The position numbers and the translations under genes are program-made. The notes beneath the pieces are model-generated. The model worked only from the letters and a program-made list of their open reading frames with translations, made no database searches and was not told the origin of the DNA. 64,000 bases of DNA from Cepaea nemoralis (taxonomy: Eukaryota; Mollusca; Gastropoda; Stylommatophora; Helicidae). This document shows, one piece after another, positions 1-9,417 of the stretch; position 1 is the first letter of the stretch; each line of letters begins with the position of its first letter. Location: NCBI GenBank assembly GCA_014155875.1, contig JACEFZ010025060.1, forward strand, positions 62,001 through 126,000, written 5' to 3'.

Positions 1-183
1 ATCTAGATACTCTTCACTGGCACCAGAGATGGCAAATTCTATAGGTGCACCGGGGGCTAGTGAGCCTAAAGGGTGTATCTCCAGAAACTGTCCCTCTTCC
101 ACGGCGGTCTATGTAGGTGGTACACTAAATATATCCAGACCAGAATGAAGACACTCACAGGAATGAGGGTGACTCAGAGCCAT
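1..183 (-). pseudogene. Polinton/adintovirus-like major capsid protein, N-terminus only
   Basis: The frame starts at ATG 183-181 and runs off the left edge of the window. The visible N-terminus carries the pattern seen at the start of capsid proteins of animal Polintons (a short SxxLDIFSVPPT-type segment, then a PIEF segment about 27 residues later). The family forms the double jelly-roll major capsid of these virus-like transposons. Codon 25 is an in-frame TAG (109-111), so this copy is inactive as written. The start codon overlaps the stop codon of the preceding gene (TAATG at 185-181). What is seen is only 61 codons; the jelly-roll part lies outside the window. The assignment rests on recognising the N-terminal pattern and on gene order next to the penton-like gene. 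Confidence 0.7.
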
Positions 184-632
184 TATGCAAAGATATCCGA
201 GTGCTGCTGCTTCTTCTTATGAGCTCGACGATGCGTGGTGGTCAGTTTTATACGTTTACTGGGCTCACCAGGTGGCGCTGCACGTCTCTTTCTTCTGATA
301 CCGCTACCTGATTGGCTAACATGGTTGACAGCTCCTTGCAGTAGACGCTGACCGGCTTGCTTGGCCTGCTCTTTGAAGGAATCCCCAACATTTCTACCAG
401 ACAAAGCATCTTGGGCCACTCGCAGACCTGTACCGAGACCTTCTTTAAGTAGGGCCTTACCACCGGTCTTTAGCCAGGGTAGAATCGTGCGACCGAGTCC
501 ACTGAAGAAACAGCCGATACCACGACCTCTCTGACTCCGACCACCCACAAATACCGGCATGCCATGGCTAGCTTGATTTCAGTACAAGTCTTCGTACAGT
601 CTAGGATTTCTACGTAACGCCACGTATTTCAT
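183..632 (-). pseudogene. Polinton pX/pVI-like small basic virion protein
   Basis: The gene begins at ATG 632-630, which overlaps the last of two stop codons of the upstream penton-like gene (TAATAATG). After 17 codons there is an in-frame TGA (581-579); the same frame continues and is open from an internal ATG at 560 for 125 residues. The protein is glycine-rich at its start (VFVGGRSQRGRG), has a central amphipathic stretch, and ends with basic clusters (RRKRR, HKKKQQ) that fit DNA binding or nuclear entry. Small proteins of this layout recur next to capsid genes in animal Polintons and resemble adenovirus core protein X or protein VI. The stop codon TAA (185-183) overlaps the capsid ATG. 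The adenovirus comparison is inference; the position and the basic composition are seen. Confidence 0.65.
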
Positions 633-634
633 TA

Positions 635-1387
635 TTATAGGTCTGATCTCCTCCGAATTCGAAAATGTAACGTCAGCACTGAAGTCCCGGAAGTGAATGA
701 GACATTTGTACCCGTATCGGTGGTTAAAAGGATTTCCACCGTGTCGAAGGAGTATCGACTTAGCGGCACGTAATGAGGTTTGTCGTATGCGCGATACACC
801 GAAGCCGACAGCTGACTCATGATAGGAACCGTCCTCGGTAATGGGACCATGACGTCTCCGACTGGTCTCGCCGATATGAGATCGCAGTAGACGTAGATAT
901 TTTGTAGGTCGTTATTCAGATCTATCGCCAGTTGGCCTCTCATTAATGGGTTGGTGTGTGATATCTTTCGAGGAGGGAAGTCCTAATATCTCTTTCAGCT
1001 TTTCGCTAAACATAGCCACAGCCCTCGCTTCGAATATTTTCACGATGACTTTCTTTGAGGTATTGTCAAAATAGAATCTGACGCGAGGCTCTTCGTCCAC
1101 CTCCGACTCTTTCATTATTCGATTCAGCTCCGCTATAAACGCGTCTGGTGAGCTGTATAGGCCTGGGGGACACAGTTTTCTGGAATTTCCTCTGGTGGGT
1201 GAGTTGTATCTTATCCACACTTCATGCTCTCGCACATTGCAGTAGTAGTTGGGAAATTGAATTTCGGCCAGACCCACTTCGTAATGACCTCAATAGTCTG
1301 CGGTAACTTGACGAAATAGTAACCTGGAGTGTTCTTGGGAAACATGTTCGGCGACGCATTGTTCGGGAATGTCACGAAGAAACTCAT
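635..1387 (-). pseudogene. Polinton penton-like minor capsid protein (single jelly-roll), frameshifted
   Basis: Three reading-frame segments together form one protein of about 250 residues. The first starts at ATG 1387-1385 and runs about 37 codons; the second is open at 1277-912; the third at 943-635. The shifts fall near 1277 and between 943 and 912. The C-terminal segment shows the pattern YVYCDLI...VGDVMVPL...FDTVEI...DDTG-like...LTLHFR, typical of the penton-type capsid protein of Polintons and adintoviruses. The start codon overlaps the stop of the membrane-protein gene upstream (ATGA, 1387-1384), and two tandem stops (637-632) lead directly into the next gene. At least two indels make this copy non-functional unless they are assembly errors. 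Confidence 0.72.
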
Positions 1388-1637
1388 ATTTTAGGGTTTT
1401 GTAGCATGTAACCCAGACAGCTGCTTAGCAGAGCGATCCACAACTTGCCCTCGGCTGCGCGACGCTGTCTCGAGACAGATTGAATAATGATACGCCAATG
1501 ACGGTGTATATAACAACCAGTTGACAGAAGAAAACAATCTCTAGTCGCGGCACTCGCCGACCAAACATGCACCAGACCGAGTTTCTTTCCCCTTCTGTGG
1601 TATTTTGTGAGTTAGTTTCCACGTTGGTTTCTTCCAT
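1384..1637 (-). pseudogene. Polinton-associated small two-helix membrane protein, frameshifted
   Basis: The likely start is ATG 1637-1635, which overlaps the integrase stop codon (TAATG). The first segment has a polar N-terminus of about 30 residues, then RRVPRLEIVFF and a hydrophobic span of about 20 residues (FCQLVVIYTVIGVSLFNL). After a frameshift in the region 1425-1470, a second frame supplies LWIALLSSCLGYMLQNP, a second hydrophobic segment ending close to the stop. Short proteins with a charged RxPRxEIVFF motif and two membrane segments recur in animal Polintons; their role is unknown to me, perhaps virion membrane or host interaction. The stop TGA (1386-1384) overlaps the penton ATG. 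An earlier ATG at 1694 lies inside the integrase and is a less likely start. Confidence 0.6.
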
Positions 1638-2654
1638 TAGTATCTGGTTAGGTCTGAGACCCAACTGTTGAATGACTTGGGATACCGGAACCACTTGACT
1701 AAATACTCTTCACCACCTCGCCTGGGTCGTTCTTGTAAGACTGATTCGACTCGATACACTTGCTTGTCGCCGACAAGTTGTATTTCTTCTCGGTAGAATG
1801 AGCCTTGAAGTTCTTCCCCCGAATCGTCTTTTAGCACATACGTCACCGGACTGGTCTGGTTTATACGACTGACGGTAAAAAGTTCTTCTGTCCACGAGGG
1901 CGTATACCCTTTTTTAAAAGGTTGTTTGGGTTGAGCCAGTCGGACTCGATCGCCGGCTGTAAAATACACTTTTCTGTCGAAAGTCTTCTGATACAGGGTA
2001 TTCCACACCTCGTTTTGATTCGTATAATTGACTGGCGAATACTTCTGTGATACGAGCCGTTGTAGTTTCGGATCAGTTTATCTATCACGTCAACGTAGCG
2101 AAGTTTATTGGTCTTGGTGAAATAGCGCCACATTTTTCTTTAAGGGTTCGATTGAATCTTTCCAGAATCGAGGCTTTCACATCTTCATTCTCAGTGGTAA
2201 AGAAATGCACACCTCGTTCATTCAGAAATTTTAAAAATGTCCTGTTGACAAATTCCGATCCTTTATCAGTCTGAAAATTATCGGTTGTCTATCAGCAAAT
2301 ATTTTACTCACGGTGTCCACTAGCTCTTTCCCCGTTTTCTTCTTGATAGGGATGGCCCAAGCATATTTACTAAACACATCGAGACACGTCACTAGGTACG
2401 ACATCCCATCATTGTATCTTTGTAATTGTCTCATATCTATCACGTCGGCTTGAAACTGTTGATTTATACCACCGGTTATGGTTTGACGCCTCTGGAAACG
2501 ACAACGAATCAGGTTTATGTAAAATATACGTATCCTGATGTCGTAGCCAAGTCTCTATATTCTTCAAATTAGTATTCCGTTTTAAAGCGGCGGCTCCGCC
2601 GTAGGCTCCGGGTTTCTGAGGATCGTAGTAATATTTTCTTATTTGTGAGGCCAT
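1637..2654 (-). pseudogene. Polinton retroviral-type (rve) integrase with C-terminal chromodomain, degraded
   Basis: Fragments in several frames cover a whole integrase of about 330 residues. The N-terminus (from ATG 2654) has a KYYYDPQKPGAYGG-like start typical of Polinton integrases. The rve core follows: first catalytic Asp region near 2455, with YLVTCLDVFSKYAWAIPIKK at about 2400-2340, a DKGSEF motif near 2260, and the final acidic residue in ASILERFNRT near 2170. The C-terminal segment (2008-1637) has an SH3-like DRVRLAQPK...F and then a chromodomain (YRVESVL...EYLVKWFRYP...SW). Frameshifts lie near 2440-2410, 2290, 2140 and 2010-1860. The enzyme would insert the linear element into host chromatin. 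Its stop overlaps the next start (TAATG, 1639-1635), and its own start lies 16 bases inside the preceding gene. Confidence 0.82.
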
Positions 2655-2884
2655 TTTTCCCACTTGGGTGTAGGTATCCTACTCTTCTTTTTGCTTCGCC
2701 TGAGCTTGTAAGGTGGCGTTGTCTCAACTATTTGTTCGACTACTTGACTTTTAGTCGGTTGAATATGTGTTGGGTGACTTTTAGCCAGCGTCGGTTGAAG
2801 CATTGTCTCGGCTACTGAAGTCGGTAAAGTGCTGTCTTCGGGTTTTTTTTTCCTTGATATCCACTATCCCTAATGGCTTATGCC
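2639..2884 (-). pseudogene. Polinton unassigned gene, 3' part (split by a LINE)
   Basis: A frame open from about 2830 to the TAA at 2641-2639 ends in a basic tail (PPYKLRRSKKKSRI then PTPKWEKWPHK). It overlaps the integrase start by 16 bases in another frame. Its 5' part lies at 5093-5288, on the far side of a LINE insertion. A run of nine A residues near 2855 (minus strand) probably carries an indel. Proteins with a basic C-terminus in this position are common in molluscan Polinton-like elements, but I do not know their function. Confidence 0.5.
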
Positions 2885-5079
2885 CACTCTGCAGCCCTTG
2901 ATTGATAAGAAGAAGAAAGCTCTCTTAAGAAACAAGGAAAGACCAACGCGTAACACTCTGAGTGAGCTAAGGCAAGCTAGGAAGGATGTGCAAAAGGCTG
3001 CCAGGCAGTGTGCAAATGATTATTGGATCAAGTTATGTGAGTCCATTCAAATCGCAAGTGATAAGGGAGACATAAGAAGCATGTATGAAGGAATAAAGAA
3101 AGCCTGTGGTCCAGTGATCAAAAGAAGTGCACCGCTGAAAACCTTGACTGGAGAAGTCATCACTGATAAGAAACAGCAGATGGACAGATGGGTAGAGCAC
3201 TATTTGGAGCTTTACTCAAGTGAGACCAAACTAGCGGATGATGCCCTTAATGCCATAGAGGCTCTACCAACTCTTGACCACCTGGACACACTTCCCACCA
3301 TAACAGAAGTTAAGTGTGCTATAAATGAACTTGCATCTGGCAAGGCTCCAGGTAAGGATGGGATTCCAATAGAGGTTATCAGGAGTGGGCAAGACACACT
3401 CACTCTACAGATCCACCAGCTAATAGAGCTATGCTGGCGTGAAGGACAAGTCCCACAGGATTTCAAAGATTCAAACATCATAACGCTGTACAAGAACAAG
3501 GGTGATCGGAGCGACTGTAACAACTATAGGGGTATCTCACTTCTGTGTATTGTTGGAAAAGTATTTGCCAGAATTGTTCTGCGCAGACTTCAAGTCCTAG
3601 GAGATCAAGTCTACCCCGAATCACAGTGTGGCTTTCGACAGAACCGGTCTACCACTGATATGATATTCTCATTGCGACAAATGCAAGAAAAATGCCGTGA
3701 ACAGAATCAACCACTGTTTATTGCCTTCATCGACCTCACAAAGGCATTTGATTTGGTCAGTCGTGAGGGTCTGTTCAAGGCACTAAAGAAGATTGGCTGC
3801 CCACCAACTCTTCTGTCCATTGTGGAATCGTTCCACACAGGCATGAAGGGTATAATCAAGTTTGATGGTGCAACTTCTGAAGAATTTGAAATCAAGAGTG
3901 GAGTTAAGCAAGGTTGTGTACTAGCTCCCACCCTCTTTGGAATATACTTTTCACTTCTACTGAAATATGCATTTCGTGATCAGGATGGTGGTATATACAT
4001 TCACTCACGCTCAGATGGCGGCCTCTACAATGCTCAGAGATTGAAGGCTAAGACCAAAATTAGGAGTGTACTGATCAGAGAGTTGCTTTTTGCAGATGAT
4101 GCTGCAGTTACGACCCACTCTGAGGAAGAATTGCAATGTCTACTATCTGCATTCTCCAATGCTTGTTCTGAATTTGGTTTAACAATTAGCAAAAAGAAGA
4201 CACAGATTATGTCACAAGGTGCACATGGGGTACCATCAATCTTATTGACGATTCCGAACTAGAGATAGTAGACCATTTTACATATCTAGGATCAGTGGTA
4301 AATAGCAAATTATCCCTAGATCAGGAAATCAACATCCGGATTGGTAAGGCAGCAACAACAATGAACAGGTTAAGAAAAAGAGTCTGGGAGAACAGGAAGC
4401 TTACTGCCAAAACAAAAGTCCTTGTCTATCAAGCCTGTGTCCTTAGTACTCTTCTCTATGGCAGTGAAACCTGGACAACTTACTCACACCAAGAGAACAA
4501 TTTAAACAGCTTTCATATGCGGTGTCTGCGAAGAATTCTTGGTATTAAGTGGCAAGACAAAATCACAAATACTGAAGTATTGGAAAGATCAGGTTGTGTG
4601 ACAGTTTATTCCATGCTCAGTCTTCGTAGAATTAGATGGATAGGACATCTTAGGAGGATGGATGATGGTAGAATACCAAAGGATATCTTTTTTGGTGAAT
4701 TACAGATGGGTAAGAGATCTCAGGGTCGGCCTCTACTACGATACAAAGATGTGTGTAAGCGCGACATGATTGATACAGGCATTGATAATGCACATTGGGA
4801 GCAAGTCGCCGCTGAACGTGTTGCAGTGGAGGGCAAATATCAGAAATGGAATAAAGTCAAAGGAGAAATTTATTGCAGAAAAGTCACACACCAAGCGTTT
4901 GAGACGTAAGATGGTGCATGATGGTGGAAATGACCACGTGTTCACATGCACCCACTGTGAACGGACATTTACAGCGCAAATTGGCCTTATCAGTCACACT
5001 CGCTACCGCCATAGTTAAAAGTTATTATGCCTTTTTAGAGCACAAACTATCGTCTGTCAAGACGGCAAGGTGCCAATGA
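2885..5079 (+). mobile_element. 5'-truncated non-LTR retrotransposon (LINE), RT plus C-terminal C2H2 finger
   Basis: The first frame (2880-4262) begins inside the linker before the reverse transcriptase and carries RT blocks: YRGISLL, CGFRQNRST, AFIDLTKAFD, GVKQGCVLAPTLF and the catalytic ELLFADD. After one frameshift near 4260 the thumb/connection region continues at 4264-4909 (YLGS-like start, LYGSETWTTY, IRWIGHLRRM, GKRSQGRP). In the frame of 4770-5018 a C2H2-type finger follows (FTCTHCERTFTAQIGLISHTRYRH), the same layout as the LINE at 47.5-52.6 kb. The endonuclease is missing (5' truncation). A 14-bp direct repeat, taatggcttatgcc, flanks it at 2871-2884 and 5080-5093, so this is a genuine insertion into the Polinton. 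Clade assignment is left open. Confidence 0.88.
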
Positions 5080-5092
5080 TAATGGCTTATGC

Positions 5093-5288
5093 CTGTACTG
5101 GTCAAGTCGATTCAGATACCGCTGCAAAGTCTGTTGATACACGCGGGCTTTTCACGAGTTGGTAGATCTTCGTTATCTAGGACATGTTGCATTTGCTAAT
5201 CCAAGTCGCGCAAGTTATCTATTAATGTGTCGGGTGGTACGTAGGGTCTTTCCATCATCCGGGGATCGATCAAGATCATTTTCTTCAT
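5093..5288 (-). pseudogene. Polinton unassigned gene, 5' part (in-frame stop, split by a LINE)
   Basis: The ATG at 5288-5286 overlaps the stop of the small basic gene (TAATG at 5290-5286). The N-terminus reads MKKMILIDPRMM and then a proline-rich YVPP segment. An in-frame TAG at 5198-5196 ends it after 30 codons, but coding-like sequence continues beyond it up to the LINE insertion point at 5093, and the 3' part lies at 2884-2639. Related molluscan proteins start with a KM(V/I)xIDPR-type motif and have a coiled-coil-like middle; function unknown. The call depends on its position between two recognised Polinton genes. Confidence 0.5.
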
Positions 5289-5611
5289 TATAAGCCCACT
5301 ATGCCTTTCAGCACGGTGAGAATATGACCTAATAAAGCGCCTATGAAACCACCTTGTTGCAAGATTTGTTTCCTCTTCTTGATAGATAGCTTCTTACGCG
5401 CGAGAGCTCTCAGACTGTTCTTGTGCCACCGCAGTCGTCTCTTCTGAGCCGGTGTCGATGGAACATTACCTTTTAATACATTGTGACAGCACTCGCATAT
5501 TGATTGAACGAGGTCAGGGGAAGCCGCTTTAATTACGGTTTTCACGTCAGCCGGCTTCGCCTCGCCCAGAAATCGCAGCATGGCCCCGTGACGTTTTATT
5601 CAGTGGGACAT
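5288..5611 (-). pseudogene. Polinton small basic protein (conserved, function unknown)
   Basis: The open part (ATG at 5581) encodes 97 residues. The original start is probably ATG 5611-5609, one base after the ATPase stop (TAATATG), with an in-frame TGA at 5602-5600, the fourth codon. The protein has a central ICECCHNVLKGNVP segment, a basic stretch (QKRRLRWHKNSLRALARKKLSIKKRKQ, given here only as its composition) and a C-terminal QQGGFIGALLGHIL-type motif. Proteins with exactly this Cys/Asn block and QxGGF(I/L)GALL ending are frequent neighbours of Polinton genes in molluscs and cnidarians. A role in DNA condensation or capsid assembly is only a guess. The gene is inactive if the early TGA is real and the internal ATG is not used. 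Confidence 0.6.
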
Positions 5612-5612
5612 A

Positions 5613-6228
5613 TTATTTAGGCACGTAGACCACTTGACGCTGATCAGGAAAAATATGACTTCGTAAGCGGAGCTGATCCGGTGTTTCCTGTCGAAGGTCA
5701 AAAAAGCAAATAACCGTGTGGAGTCGCTGTTGCGTCCTTAAAACTCTCTTGGACATATGACACGCGGCCTGGATACATCTGTTTGGCCAGGTTGGTAATC
5801 TGAGACCCGTCACGTGGGTTCTTAAACACCACTAGGTAATGTGAATTCAAACTGATGGTTCTTTGCTCTTTATTCTTCCCAAAGAGATTCTGGACTATAT
5901 ACACGACACTAAGGTTGCGATGATGACTGCCTTTAGTAAAAAGCTTTGTCACCCTATCATCTGTCTCGGACATTAGGTCATCTATTACCACTAGACGACG
6001 CCTATCACCTGTCCACTGTTCCATATCAGGTAAGCCTTCGTTAAATTGAATGCCTTTCATAGTCTCATACATGGATTGCCATTCTCCGTAGCACCATATA
6101 ATCTCCTCTGGAATCGGATCGACCATGTCTGATAAATGAGTCAGAAACTTTTGCACAAAGACGGATTTCCCACATCCCGTTGGGCCCGCAATCAAAGCCG
6201 TAAAAGGATGTTTCCATCTCGGATCCAT
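5613..6228 (-). pseudogene. Polinton packaging ATPase (FtsK/HerA, A32-like), one frameshift
   Basis: The frame from ATG 6228 encodes 176 residues with Walker A GPTGCGKS at residues 15-22, Walker B LVVIDDLM at 79-86 and a VVYIVQN motif at about 108-114, the layout of the genome-packaging ATPase of Polintons and of poxvirus A32. The frame ends early at 5698. The true C-terminus continues in the next frame to the TAA at 5615-5613 (…LRSHIFPDQRQVVYVPK). The shift lies in a run of six A/T at about 5700-5705, which is a typical place for an assembly or mutational slip. It is the first gene of the minus-strand block; the next gene starts one base after its stop. Confidence 0.87.
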
Positions 6229-6268
6229 GACTAATAATAATCACCTACCCTCTCCAGACAAGTATTTT

Positions 6269-6484
6269 ATGGGACTCGAACCCGCCGCCACCGCCCCGAC
6301 GCCGCCGCCCGCCCGGGGACCGGAAGTGACAACTGGAAGTAGTCAACAGGACGTGGTCACCCAGACCCAAGAAAATACCCGCCAAGTTCAATTATTGAGG
6401 TCGTAAAATATGACAAAACAATATGGCCGGATAACTCCGTATAGAAGGATTTATAGGGGGTTTGAAACCCCAAATGCTAAGTAG
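6269..6484 (+). pseudogene. Possible divergent Polinton ORF remnant
   Basis: On the plus strand an ATG at 6269 opens 45 codons rich in Pro and Ala (GC-rich DNA at 6280-6325), then a TAA. The same frame continues as MTKQYGRITPYRRIYRGFET before a stop at 6482-6484. The sequence lies immediately upstream of the ATPase, divergent to it, where Polintons often keep a gene for another block such as polymerase or protease. The YGRITPYRRIYRGF segment looks protein-like, but I cannot assign it. The right end of the Polinton must lie at or before about 6490, where a LINE fragment begins; no terminal inverted repeat is recognisable. Confidence 0.25.
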
Positions 6485-7090
6485 TTTGCGTGTCTCCTAC
6501 TACTGGTGTTCCTTGTCCGCACTACCTTGAGGTATGACCTTGCCTGCAAATCCTTGAGTCTGTCTGCAATGGTTGGCAACCCCAGTATGAATCGCATACA
6601 CATTATTTGGGTGTCCCTTGTACATCTTTGAATCACAGAAATTAATAGTAAGTGTGGTTCTGGTATACACGTTTGGTACTTCACCGGTACATGAGTTGCT
6701 GTGCTGAGATGTTTCTAGTGTTATCTGTGAGAGAGAACTCAACATCAAGTGCCCTGCCAACTTCAGTAGGCGTTCATGTCTCTCCACAGATCTTGGTCTT
6801 TGGTGTTCTGGATCAACTCTGTTGATAATATTCCTCCATGCCACCCTCTCAGTCCATTCAACAGCATTCTACATGGTCTGCCTCTGTCTCTTTTCCCACT
6901 GATCTTTCCAGTTGTCACGATGTTCTCCAGTCCCTCTCTTCTAATCACCTGACCAAAGAAAGCTGGTTGTCTCTTTCTTATTGTTGTATATAATTTTATA
7001 CTTTCATCACCCTCTTCCAGGCAATCGTTGTTAGTTACTCTGGCATTCCAAGGTAGTCACAACATTCGTCTCAGCAACTACATCTCTATT

Positions 7091-7339
7091 TTTTTTTTTT
7101 TAAATTCGCATATCCTTTACAGGACATCGCTGTCAACATCAGCATCTTTCAGCTGTCTGTTGATTTCTTGGCAAGATTACGCTCAGTAATTTGCCATTGC
7201 TTTATGAGCGGCCGGCTCAGTTAACCCGCAAGTCACCAGCGGGGGTAGAACCGCTCCCAGTTCTCGCCCGCAACGAGACTCTGCGTTATAAACGGGATTA
7301 CGGAGAAAGTGTTGTAACCCCTCGGCCAGACAGACCGGC
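7091..7339 (-). mobile_element. tRNA-derived SINE copy 1 (minus strand), with target-site duplication
   Basis: A 249-bp element with a 3' A-tail (T run at 7091-7102 on the plus strand). Near its 5' end it has TGGCCGAGGGGTTACAAC, close to a pol III A box of the tRNA-Ser/Leu type, and GGTTCTACCCCC as a B box. An 11-bp direct repeat, acatctctatt, flanks it (7080-7090 and 7340-7350). Its 3' half contains the block AAAGCAATGGCAAA..ACTGAGCGTAA shared with copies at 7576-7821, 44.8-45.0 and 56.18-56.29 kb. Confidence 0.85.
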
Positions 7340-7575
7340 ACATCTCTATTGCTTCCTAGATTTTTCCTGGTTTGTTCATTTACGTTCCACGATTCGCTGC
7401 AAAACAGGTTCTATATAGCACTTCAGCACTTTCCTTCCAACATTCAATGATAGTGATTTATTGCATATGGTATTCTTCATTTACTGGAATGCAGCGTTTG
7501 CTTGTCTTGTTCTGTTCTTAATCTCTGTCTTGCAGCGTCCAGCAGATGTTATAACTGCCCCTAGATATTTAAATG

Positions 7576-7821
7576 CCAATCTCTCTGGCCGAGGGCTTAC
7601 ACGACTTTCTCCTTAATCCCGTCTATCCAGTCAGGGTCTCGCAGCGCGCGAGAATTGGAAGCGGTTCTACCCCCGTTTGTGACTTGCAGGATAAGTGATC
7701 CGGCCGCTCAGAAAGCAATGGCAAACTACTGAGCGTAATCTTGCCAAGAAATCAACAATCAGCTGAAAGATGCTAATGTTGACAGCGATGTCCTGTAAAG
7801 GATATGCGAATTAAAAATAAA
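7576..7821 (+). mobile_element. tRNA-derived SINE copy 2 (plus strand), with target-site duplication
   Basis: Same family as 7091-7339 but in the opposite orientation, only 236 bp away. It has ctggccgagggcttacac (A box), ggttctaccccc (B box) and the same 3' block, and ends in an A-rich tail (aaaaataaa). The 11-bp target-site duplication atatttaaatg lies at 7565-7575 and 7822-7832. Copies 1 and 2 therefore form an inverted pair of about 250-bp arms. Confidence 0.85.
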
Positions 7822-8085
7822 ATATTTAAATGTGTCCACTTGGTTCAGGATTTTTGGCTTCTATTATTGGTGTTTGTCCATCAAGAATGATAATGACCAT
7901 TTATTTCATCCAGCGGGGTTGAAAGTTTGGAGTTCTAAGATGGTTGGTAAGGCCTATTTTGGCTCGAGATGTTCTTTGATAATGTGGGCAAAAATTGCCT
8001 GACGTTCCAGTAGAATGATCTCCTGCGGTGGTTTTTTTGTCCAGCCTTTATTTTGTCACAGCTCGTGCAGTCCCGTTTTCTTCAC

Positions 8086-9417
8086 AAGTTAGTTAGTTAG
8101 TCAGTTAGTCGCTGTTGCAATTTCACAGCACTGGATCGTCCCCATTTTGCTCCGTTCTTGTGCCATTGAATATCACATAAAATGCTCCACACTGCCCCAT
8201 GTGAAAAGTGGAAAAGACAGGAGTCTCGACAACCAACAGCCCGCACAGGTACACTGTGCATAATGCCGCCGCCAGAATGTCAACACAAAAGTCCTCCACG
8301 AAAAATACAGTTCATCTTCGATGGAAGCGGCAGTCCCTAGAAAACCAGCAGCCACACATTACTGCACAAGGCAAAACCAGTCCGTTTGCGACAAAGCCAG
8401 CTACACCATTTTTCCCGAACATGCAGTTCACGCCACAAACAACCGCGGACAGATAGTAAAAGCATTTCCCTGTGCATAATGCAGCCGCCAGAATGTCAAC
8501 ACAAAAGTCCTCCACGAAACATACAGTTCATCTTTGATGGAAGCGGCAGTCATTTTCCCATCCGGATGTTTTTCTAGATGTTCACCTACACAGTCTAGAT
8601 ATTTCTAGATGTTGTTTGTTCCGTTTCTAGATGTTTTCTGTCAAAGAAAAGTGGCAACCTGCGCCACCTACACCATTTTTCCGAACATGCAGTTCTCAGT
8701 TCATGCCACAAACAACCGCGGACAGATAGTAAAAGCACTTCACTGTACATAATGCCATCAGATAGTAAAAGCATTTTACTGTACATAATGCCGTCGCCAG
8801 AATGCCAACACGAAAGTCCTGCACGAAAAATACAGTTCATCTTTGATGGAAGCGACAGTCATTTTCCCATCCGGATGTTTTTCTAGATGTTCACCTACAC
8901 AGTCTAGATAATTATAGATGTTGTTTGTTCCGTTTCTAGATGTTTTCTAGCTATCTATGCCATTTTTTCCGAACATGCCGTTTACGCCACAAACAACCTC
9001 GGACAAATGTATATACATTTCAATGTACATAATGCCGTCGCCAGAATGCCAACACAAAAGTCCTCCACGAAAATACAACTCATCTTTGATGGAAGCGGCA
9101 GTCACTAGAAGACCAGCAGCCACACATTTCTGCATAAGGCAAAAACCGGTCAATTTTGCAACATAGCCAGCCGCCATTGCTCCAAAAATACAGTTCACGC
9201 TCCAAAAAATCCTCGGGCATATGTAAAAACATTTCACACAAAATTCACAGCTCACAGTTTCGCGCCCCGCACTCAACTCAGTAGCAGGGCGACGGAACCA
9301 TGCACTTCCAGTCCAACATGAGGAAAATGCGAATGCAAACGGTAGCCACTAGCATAAACACTCCAGAGGCCTTAACCGTTTCAATGCCTATCCTCCATAT
9401 TCGCGACCGGAAGTCCA
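8086..9417 (-). mobile_element. C-family retroposon (CTAA tail), copy C1
   Basis: The minus-strand 3' end is a short (CTAA)n tail (ttagttagttag at 8086 on the plus strand) preceded by a conserved block (tcgtccccattttgctcc, also at 43270 and 53880). The inside has about five imperfect copies of a roughly 115-bp segment with aatgccgccgccagaatgtcaac and cagttcatctt..gatggaagcggcagtc, at about 8260, 8480, 8750, 8800 and 9030. The 5' end has gttaaggcctc, cctccatatt and a gaccggaagtc motif, shared with the copy at 53.86-54.49 kb. No reverse transcriptase is seen, so it is non-autonomous, or these are 5' or UTR parts of an unknown LINE. Confidence 0.7.

Larger units (their letters stand above)
6490..7871 (-). 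mobile_element. RTE-like LINE 3' fragment carrying two SINE insertions
   Basis: On the minus strand 6948-6763 reads as the C-terminal end of an RTE-like LINE protein (VIRREGLENIVTTGKISGK, RGRP, then WHGG, LWRDMNAY). The same family occurs at 12.2-12.8, 41.4-42.4 and 58.0-58.4 kb. The LINE continues at 7351-7564 (similar to 12490-12750) and 7833-7871; the two gaps are SINE insertions. Many stops and indels show it is old. The 3' untranslated part (6490-6760) has no open frame. Confidence 0.7.
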
